Source: Melanopsichium pennsylvanicum (lineage: Eukaryota; Basidiomycota; Ustilaginomycetes; Ustilaginales). Taken from it: 64,000 nucleotides of DNA. The DNA lies in the NCBI GenBank assembly GCA_900208305.1, contig OAPG01000007.1, forward strand, positions 62,001 to 126,000, read 5' to 3'. Position numbers and translations under genes: made by a program. Under the pieces are notes generated by a model. That model made no database searches. It saw only the letters and a program-made list of their open reading frames with translations, and was not told the DNA's origin. Shown one piece after another: positions 58,321 to 64,000 of the stretch (positions are counted from its first letter, which is position 1; every line of letters begins with the position of its first letter).

Positions 58321-60543
58321 TTAACGAATGCGAATGAGCAAGGTAGCACGCACAGGACGATGATCACTAAACTTGATGTTCGGTACACTCTCGTATGCCT
58401 GTAGTATCAATCCCTGTTTCCTCTGTTTCTCCCTCAATTTCACCTTTTCCTCCTCCTCCTCCTCCTCCTCCTCTTTGCCAACTTGTACGAATTTGGTTTC
58501 TGCAGTCGCTGAATTCAATCCTCCATCATCCTCCCACTCTTGCGTCACCGCCCATAGAATCCGATCTGTCCAAGCTGGAATTCTCTGTTTGTCGCTAGTG
58601 TCATATCTATCCGTTCCCTTATCAAATTTGTACGTTGGTGCAAAGTTGATCTTACCCTCTTCAAAATCGTCAAACAGAGAACCAGAGGTACGTAGAGATC
58701 CAAGTTGATCGTAGCGATACAAAATATCGTACTGACGTGAACGAATCAATCGATGTGCCTCGGAATGAGACAAGTCAAGACGAAAGTTGAGATCGCCCAA
58801 ATGCAAAATCAGGTCATGATCCATAATTGCGTGTTCCATGTTATTAGAAGAGATGTGAGAGTCTTCACTGTCTGGTGAGGGACGCCACGCTGAAGTGACA
58901 TTGACGTGAACAGCTTCGGAATCGTCTTTGGTTGTCGTGGTTTCATGTTTCTTGGATGCGATGACTAGAGGAGGTAAATTTTCTTGCTCATCTTTTTCAT
59001 GCTTGTTCTTACTAACCTGCTGCACCTTATTCGAAAACGTTTCATCCAAAATAGATTTATAGCCCTCCTTTGCATCGCTTGAATTCGACCTCGCTTCCTC
59101 TTTGTTATTCTTGACTATCTTGAAGCGATTCGTTGGCTCTTCCTTTGACGAATTACCAACATCACTACCTCCATTCGCTTGCGCCTCTTCTATGACTGGA
59201 ATTTCCCAGAAATTGTCCATCTTGACGGAAGCCAGTCTGAACCTTAGCCTTTTGTAAATCTCGTTCCAATCCCAACACCTCCTCTCCATCGCCTGCAATC
59301 CCTCCATCGCAGACAAATGACTATTGACGAAACACATGGATCGCTGTCCAATCTTTAATCTTACAGCAACCGCACCTTTGTTGGCCACAAATCCGCCCAA
59401 CCCCACTCCGACACTTGCTGTGGCCAATTCACTCACACTATTCTCCAACTCGGTTCTGACAAATACCAAGATCATCAACCCAACGAGTTGCTTGCTCGCG
59501 AGCTTACGATACATGTTTGCCCTCCTACCCAAAGCTTGAGTGAAGGCTCTGGTCCAAGCCTCTTCCCTCGCTGGAGAATAGTAGAGGTAAGCACCACCTG
59601 AAGTGTCCACTTCCTGTAAACCAATAACGATGAGATCAGGTTCCTGTTCAGCACGGATAAAGTTTTTCAGTCCGATCAACGTAGGGATATCGTTTTCGGG
59701 GGGAAGTTGATTGTTGACGTTGAATGTACCCACGGAAAGGCGGACATCGTTGACTGTTGGACTGGCTGGGCGTTGGATTGGGCGAGATTGTGGAGCCTGT
59801 GCAGGAAGGAATGCCGAGTTGGAGAAGCGAGAAAACATGCATGTGTCCAAATGCGATGGATCCGACTCGCGGTGGTGTTGGTGATAATGATAATTCGAAC
59901 CAATATCTTCTGTATACTCTTTCATCCAATCATGCAAAGTATCTGCAGAGAAACTATGTTCTTGAGCCACCTTCACAAGTTCCTTAAGAACAATGAGGAA
60001 ATCCTTCAACCCTCTCGCATCGCTCGTCACACCTGAAGCCGTCTGACTTCCATGTGAGAGAGTAAAATTCAAAGCTGCGTTGGACGTTTCCGCCTTTTCC
60101 GCTGAAAACAAGTCTGGAACCACACTCTCTAGCAATGAGTGTATTGTAGGCAGAGTGTGAGGGAGACTCGACAAACCCAAGGTCATGGCTGTGGGAACAT
60201 GATTTCTGGGCATGGCGGCAGAAGCGGTGAGTCCTTGTTGAGGCTCGATCTCAATTTTGAGATCGGGAAGGATAGGGATGGCAGATATTAGGGAAGCCGT
60301 GGATGGATCCTTGCGACGTGGCTTGATGATAAGAACGCAAGATTGTTCTACACCAAAGCTTACGTTGCTGACAATGACAAAGATTCTTTGTGTGTGCAGT
60401 GGTGGAGTCGGTGAAGAGGAAGAGGGGTTGTTGGAGTAGTCATCGTATGAATCAGCATCGTAAGTGATGAGAGCGAGTTTGGGTAGTTCGTCTGGAGTGA
60501 GAAGGGTTGATGCTAGGTGATAAGGCTCTACGGAGGCCGACAT
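58321..60543 (-). CDS. Inositol polyphosphate 5-phosphatase (INPP5B/OCRL-like catalytic type)
   Basis: A 740-residue phosphoinositide 5-phosphatase that should remove the 5-phosphate from PI(4,5)P2 or related lipids and inositol phosphates. Residues about 1-230 resemble the poorly conserved PH-like N-terminus of OCRL/INPP5B. The catalytic domain starts near 269 (LSVGTFNVNNQLPPENDIP) and contains PDLIVIGLQEVD, NKGAVAVR, FVNSHLSA, GDLNFRLD (near 581), PAWTDRIL (near 658) and SDHRPVRA (near 727). A Lys/Glu/Ser-rich insertion of about 110 residues sits before GDLNFRLD. The protein ends right after the catalytic fold, so there is no ASH/RhoGAP region and no Sac1 domain as in synaptojanins. The open frame begins at a TTG (60564); I chose ATG 60543. 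Confidence 0.92.
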   Translation of the reverse strand: MSASVEPYHLASTLLTPDELPKLALITYDADSYDDYSNNPSSSSPTPPLHTQRIFVIVSNVSFGVEQSCVLIIKPRRKDPSTASLISAIPILPDLKIEIEPQQGLTASAAMPRNHVPTAMTLGLSSLPHTLPTIHSLLESVVPDLFSAEKAETSNAALNFTLSHGSQTASGVTSDARGLKDFLIVLKELVKVAQEHSFSADTLHDWMKEYTEDIGSNYHYHQHHRESDPSHLDTCMFSRFSNSAFLPAQAPQSRPIQRPASPTVNDVRLSVGTFNVNNQLPPENDIPTLIGLKNFIRAEQEPDLIVIGLQEVDTSGGAYLYYSPAREEAWTRAFTQALGRRANMYRKLASKQLVGLMILVFVRTELENSVSELATASVGVGLGGFVANKGAVAVRLKIGQRSMCFVNSHLSAMEGLQAMERRCWDWNEIYKRLRFRLASVKMDNFWEIPVIEEAQANGGSDVGNSSKEEPTNRFKIVKNNKEEARSNSSDAKEGYKSILDETFSNKVQQVSKNKHEKDEQENLPPLVIASKKHETTTTKDDSEAVHVNVTSAWRPSPDSEDSHISSNNMEHAIMDHDLILHLGDLNFRLDLSHSEAHRLIRSRQYDILYRYDQLGSLRTSGSLFDDFEEGKINFAPTYKFDKGTDRYDTSDKQRIPAWTDRILWAVTQEWEDDGGLNSATAETKFVQVGKEEEEEEEEEKVKLREKQRKQGLILQAYESVPNIKFSDHRPVRATLLIRIR

Positions 60544-61171
60544 GATGATTTTTAATAGCAACAATGCTTCTAAGCTTGTGTAAAGTTGCTTTTGATGTGG
60601 CTTTTCGACTTGATTGCTAGAGGGTTAGCTCAGTCAATACCAGAGTCGTAAGATGACTGGAAGCCAAAAGATGTCCGGCTTGTTGCATACAAGTCTTGGT
60701 CAGTTATAAAGTGGTGACATAAGCAACGGATTGATAGACAATCAAGACGATAGAACTTGGCTGGAATGATGGGTTGAAGATGACCTCCTGTGTCAAGAGA
60801 TGAGCTCGAGTTGTGTGGTTTATGGTTGTTGGACAAGCATATGCCATGTGGAGGCTCGAGCCCAAGAATAGAAAAAAAGGGCAACAGCAGTCAGCACTCA
60901 GCACTCAGCACTCAGCACTCAGCACTCAGCAGTCAACACTCAGCAGCAACAGCGACAGCACCTGTCAAACTTTAACGCATCAAAAACCGGCGACACAAAA
61001 TCCATCGACTCAAACACCAAAGATCGCGGCCATCCTCGTACATACACTGATAGACAAAGAATAACCTTCGTCATTCCATACACCCATCTCTTGTATACCA
61101 ATTACGACGCAGTCATGTTATGATCATCCGACCGACTCACCGACTCAACGTCCACTCCTCTACAGCGCAGC
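60544..61171. promoter_or_regulatory. Divergent promoter region, 5-phosphatase / GWT1
   Basis: 628 bp between divergent starts. The main feature is a seven-base tandem repeat at 60893-60946. A tRNA-like A-box string (GGTTAGCTCAGTC, about 60623) lacks a B box and is not a tRNA gene. Confidence 0.45.
60893..60946. repeat. (CAGCACT)n tandem repeat
   Basis: About seven units of ACTCAGC, the inner ones perfect and the outer ones with one mismatch. They lie about 230 bp upstream of the GWT1 start. Confidence 0.85.
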
Positions 61172-63526
61172 ATGAATAGACCACCTGCCGCTCCAAGCCA
61201 AGATGAGCCTCTGGCTGCGATCGATGCTGTTCATCGTCACAGAACCTTCAAACCACATCAGCCAAACTATGCTCACAATTCGCCAGACCATTCCCACCTT
61301 GTAAATGCTGCCCAATCGTATGCCTCTATCTCTGCCCCATCCAATGACGCTACATCGTACAAACAGCTCAAGGAGGCCTGGATAGCCGGGCAGACAGGCA
61401 GCTCCATTCATGTCGTAAATGCACTTGCGCTCGTCATACTCGCAACGTATGCGATATGGGCAGTTTTGAGGGCAAAGTGCCTTCGCTTTGTCCGCGCACA
61501 GTATCGTAGACAGCCACACGAATCGGGCAATACAATATTCACGTCCATATTTGAAGCAACAGCAAAGTTGTCAGACTGGCAACTCGAGTTTCTCATCCTC
61601 ATCGTACCTGCCGTCGGTGCACATACCATACTCGCCTCTCAACTTAACACTACACTCGGTGTATTCGTAATCTCTTTGTTACTCCTTATCCGCAGTGGCC
61701 CAACCACACAACAAAAGTCGCAACACGCGCAAGAACCGAAGAAGCAAAAGCGTCATTGGTCAAAGAAATACTCGGGCTACGAGGATGACGGTGACGAGAT
61801 CCACACACACCCGACCGATGCTCAACAGGACGCCCTCAGACCTTGTCCGAATCTACCAGCAGCAGAAGCCGAGCTACCATTCCGCGTATCGATCGACTCG
61901 GCAGCAGATGCGGCGCACGCAGCAGCAGCTCCACCCAACTTTTATGACGGACCGGGCTCGCTCACTTCCCTTTCTCGCACGCATGCCGGGCTGTCTATAG
62001 ATACCTCAACGAGTACCTCCCCTCAAAGCCCCATATCTGGTGCATCAAGCTTTGCCGATTTCCCATTCGGTGGCTCAGAATCCACTCTTCTATCGCCCAA
62101 CATGGCTTCCACATCTGCCTTCCCTGCATCAACAAGAAGGTCAGTAGAATTCGCAGCGCTCAAGACAAACTCGATGCCCCTTCTGCACTCGAGGGACGGC
62201 TCGGATGCGCAGTCTGTCGTGTCTGCTTCTTCTGCAATGTCGCCTCTCGCAAGGAGTGTTACCAATCCTTGGGCAAATGGTAAGCAGCCTTCGTCACTCG
62301 ACCATTCCAACTCGCCAACAGACGAATTTTCTTCTTCTTCTTCCCCGCACAAATTGGCTTACTCAACATCATCAGCTTCAGCTTCAGCGAATGGGACAAC
62401 GCAGTCGGATCCAAGCATGTTCGTGCGGCCTCAACCTTTTCTTACCGTTTATCGAGCGCACATGATGCTTGTCACCGTCATCTCGATCCTCGCCGTCGAC
62501 TTTCCTGTGTTCCCACGTGACATGTCCAAATGCGAATCGTGGGGGACGAGCTGGATGGATATGGGGGTCGGTTCATTTGTTTTCTCGCTTGGAATCATTT
62601 CAGCACTACCCTTCCTCAAGAGCCCCCAAAATCGCTTCCGCCCATTAAAGCAGCAAATCGTGTCAGATTTCAAAAAGAGCCTTCCATTGATGTTATTGGG
62701 CTCGGTGCGGGTGATTCTCGTCAAAGGGGTGGAGTATCCGGAGCATTTGACCGAGTATGGTGTGCATTGGAACTTTTTCATCACATTAGCTTTACTTCCT
62801 TTTGCTGCTACCCTGTCGAGGCCTTTCTCCAAGTACATACGATATAGCGTACTGGGTCTGGGCCTGTCAATCGGCCATCAGCTTTTACTCAACGCGACTA
62901 GGTGGCAAGAATGGGCTCTTTCCAATAGCATCATGCGAGACACTTTGCCGACTCAAAATAAGGAGGGAATCACGAGCATGTTCGGATACCTAGCAATCTT
63001 TTACATTGGTCTAGACTTGGGACATTACGTACTTCCACTCGATCCTTACCTCGCATATCGAAAATTGAGCAAGAGAAGAGCAAAACCGAGGACGGATAAG
63101 CTGGCGATGGTGCTTGCATCTTTCGCTATACTCTATTGGATGGCTTTTGCAGCGTCCTATTTGATCGGGTTGAGAACAAGTAGGAGGCTTGCCAATTTGC
63201 CATATGTGCTGTGGGTGATTGCGTTCAACACGTCTTTTCTGCTCTGTTATGTGCTTATATATCTTTTCATCCTACAGCCAGTCGAACAGGAGCAAGAGAA
63301 TGCGACTCAGGTGGATTCGGTCACCCCCAAGATTTTGGAAGATCTAAATAAACATTCACTCATCGTCTTTCTGGCAGCAAACTTGTTGACAGGGCTGGTC
63401 AACATGACTACAGATACCATGTACACAAGCGATGCGGTGGCATTGCTCATTGTGCTTGTTTATACTGGCGCTTGTTGCGGCTTGGCACATTTGCTAACGG
63501 CGACAGGGATTCGGCTCAAGTTCTAG
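61172..63526 (+). CDS. GWT1: GWT1/PIG-W inositol acyltransferase of GPI-anchor synthesis
   Basis: A 784-residue polytopic ER enzyme that acylates the inositol of GlcN-PI during GPI-anchor assembly; it is the fungal homologue of PIG-W. After a hydrophilic extension of about 65 residues comes YKQLKEAWIAGQTGSSI, which matches the usual Gwt1 N-terminus. Early membrane segments lie near 77-95, 147-163 and 167-180. The highly conserved block LTVYRAHMMLVTVISILAVDFPVFPRD and WGTSWMDMGVGSFVFS starts near 426, followed by the remaining membrane helices. Residues about 180-420 are a Ser/Ala/Gln-rich disordered insertion that explains the length (usual size about 500). The start is ATG 61172; a later start cannot be excluded. 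DPM1, also needed for GPI mannosylation, is encoded in the same window. Confidence 0.95.
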   Translation: MNRPPAAPSQDEPLAAIDAVHRHRTFKPHQPNYAHNSPDHSHLVNAAQSYASISAPSNDATSYKQLKEAWIAGQTGSSIHVVNALALVILATYAIWAVLRAKCLRFVRAQYRRQPHESGNTIFTSIFEATAKLSDWQLEFLILIVPAVGAHTILASQLNTTLGVFVISLLLLIRSGPTTQQKSQHAQEPKKQKRHWSKKYSGYEDDGDEIHTHPTDAQQDALRPCPNLPAAEAELPFRVSIDSAADAAHAAAAPPNFYDGPGSLTSLSRTHAGLSIDTSTSTSPQSPISGASSFADFPFGGSESTLLSPNMASTSAFPASTRRSVEFAALKTNSMPLLHSRDGSDAQSVVSASSAMSPLARSVTNPWANGKQPSSLDHSNSPTDEFSSSSSPHKLAYSTSSASASANGTTQSDPSMFVRPQPFLTVYRAHMMLVTVISILAVDFPVFPRDMSKCESWGTSWMDMGVGSFVFSLGIISALPFLKSPQNRFRPLKQQIVSDFKKSLPLMLLGSVRVILVKGVEYPEHLTEYGVHWNFFITLALLPFAATLSRPFSKYIRYSVLGLGLSIGHQLLLNATRWQEWALSNSIMRDTLPTQNKEGITSMFGYLAIFYIGLDLGHYVLPLDPYLAYRKLSKRRAKPRTDKLAMVLASFAILYWMAFAASYLIGLRTSRRLANLPYVLWVIAFNTSFLLCYVLIYLFILQPVEQEQENATQVDSVTPKILEDLNKHSLIVFLAANLLTGLVNMTTDTMYTSDAVALLIVLVYTGACCGLAHLLTATGIRLKF

Positions 63527-63724
63527 CTCACGCTAACATCAATGAATTCTGTACTCATTTTCAGATATGAACTCGCACTATCCACAGCCTCGGTAGTAAA
63601 GGAAGAAAAAAGGAGAGTGTGATTTTCTTGTGCATCTGCAGAGTACACAATGTTGAGATTGTTTTGAATCGGACGTGCTTAACTTCTGCATTGCGCGGTC
63701 GCAAATTCACAAGGAATGATATAT

Positions 63725-64000
63725 CTAAGCAGTGTTAGGGAAAACAAAAGGGCGGCCGTTTCCGGGTTGAGGTTGAGGAGGGAATGTGTTCTGGAGAAGG
63801 TTCTGGGAAGAGGGAGGGTACTGAGGAGTCGACTGATACTGCTGGTAGTACTGACTAGACATCGTCGCACAGTACTGCTGCAAGAAGCCCGGAGGTACAG
63901 CCTGTGTGGACCCGTCACTTAAGGTAATTGCCACGATGTTAATCGAGCCAGCACTATACTGCTGTTGCGGCTGCTGATACATGGGATAGACGGGAGTTTG
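63725..64000 (-). CDS. C-terminal part of a Gln/Pro/Tyr-rich protein (runs off the window)
   Basis: The frame is open to the right edge, so the gene is probably partial. The visible end is low-complexity (YQQPQQQYS, SSQYYQQYQS) with one more ordered stretch (INIVAITLSDGSTQAVPPGF) and stops at TAG 63725. An in-frame ATG at 63982 would give only 85 residues, but coding continues upstream of it. I do not recognise the family. It is convergent with GWT1. Confidence 0.5.
   Translation of the reverse strand, partial: QTPVYPMYQQPQQQYSAGSINIVAITLSDGSTQAVPPGFLQQYCATMSSQYYQQYQSTPQYPPSSQNLLQNTFPPQPQPGNGRPFVFPNTA

Noticed and set aside
60615..60690. tRNA-like string GGTTAGCTCAGTC
   Set aside because: It resembles an A box, but there is no B box (GGTTCNANNCC) at the right distance and no acceptor stem.
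60893..60946. CRISPR-like array
   Set aside because: The repeats are seven bases in direct tandem without spacers, in a eukaryotic genome.

Overview
This window is fungal nuclear DNA, most likely from a smut fungus (Basidiomycota, Ustilaginales). Genes are dense and mostly single-exon, with a few short introns using GTAAGT/GTGAGT-type donors. Proteins are lengthened by Ser/Ala/Gln-rich disorder. The gene content is eukaryotic housekeeping: decapping scaffold, RNA polymerase III, Mediator, eIF3, eIF2B, ATP synthase and a TOG microtubule polymerase. A GH45 endoglucanase of the type known from Ustilago maydis adds to the smut-like picture. The genus assignment is inference. I found no CRISPR array, transposon, rRNA or convincing tRNA gene.

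Layout from left to right: an EDC4-like/kynurenine 3-monooxygenase fusion ORF (-); GH45 endoglucanase (-); a 1.6-kb gene-free stretch; RNA polymerase III subunit RPC6 (-); DUG2 glutathione-degradation peptidase (+); glyoxalase I with three exons (-); dolichol-phosphate mannosyltransferase (+); a five-TOG XMAP215 protein (-); a small hypothetical ORF (-); NudE (+); a three-exon glutathione S-transferase (+); a four-exon ATP synthase OSCP (-); eIF3c (+); a mitochondrial J-protein (+); a SCYL1/Cex1 pseudokinase (-); MED14 (+); a two-exon MHYT-domain membrane protein (-); a 2.3-kb gene-free stretch; eIF2B-delta (+); a COQ9-like protein (+); an inositol polyphosphate 5-phosphatase (-); GWT1 (+); and the end of a Gln/Pro-rich protein running off the right edge (-).

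There is no operon-like logic, but some themes recur. DUG2, glyoxalase I and the GST all act on glutathione or glutathione conjugates within 19 kb. DPM1 and GWT1 both serve GPI-anchor synthesis. KMO, OSCP, COQ9 and the J-protein are mitochondrial. XMAP215 and NudE serve microtubules and dynein.

I resolved four spliced genes by hand: glyoxalase I, GST, OSCP and the MHYT protein. For five genes I moved the start to the first in-frame ATG, because the longest open frame began at GTG or TTG. The two observations I would follow first are the EDC4-KMO fusion and the 7-mer TACTGTA/TACAGTA. I counted 22 copies of that 7-mer between genes and only one inside a coding region.
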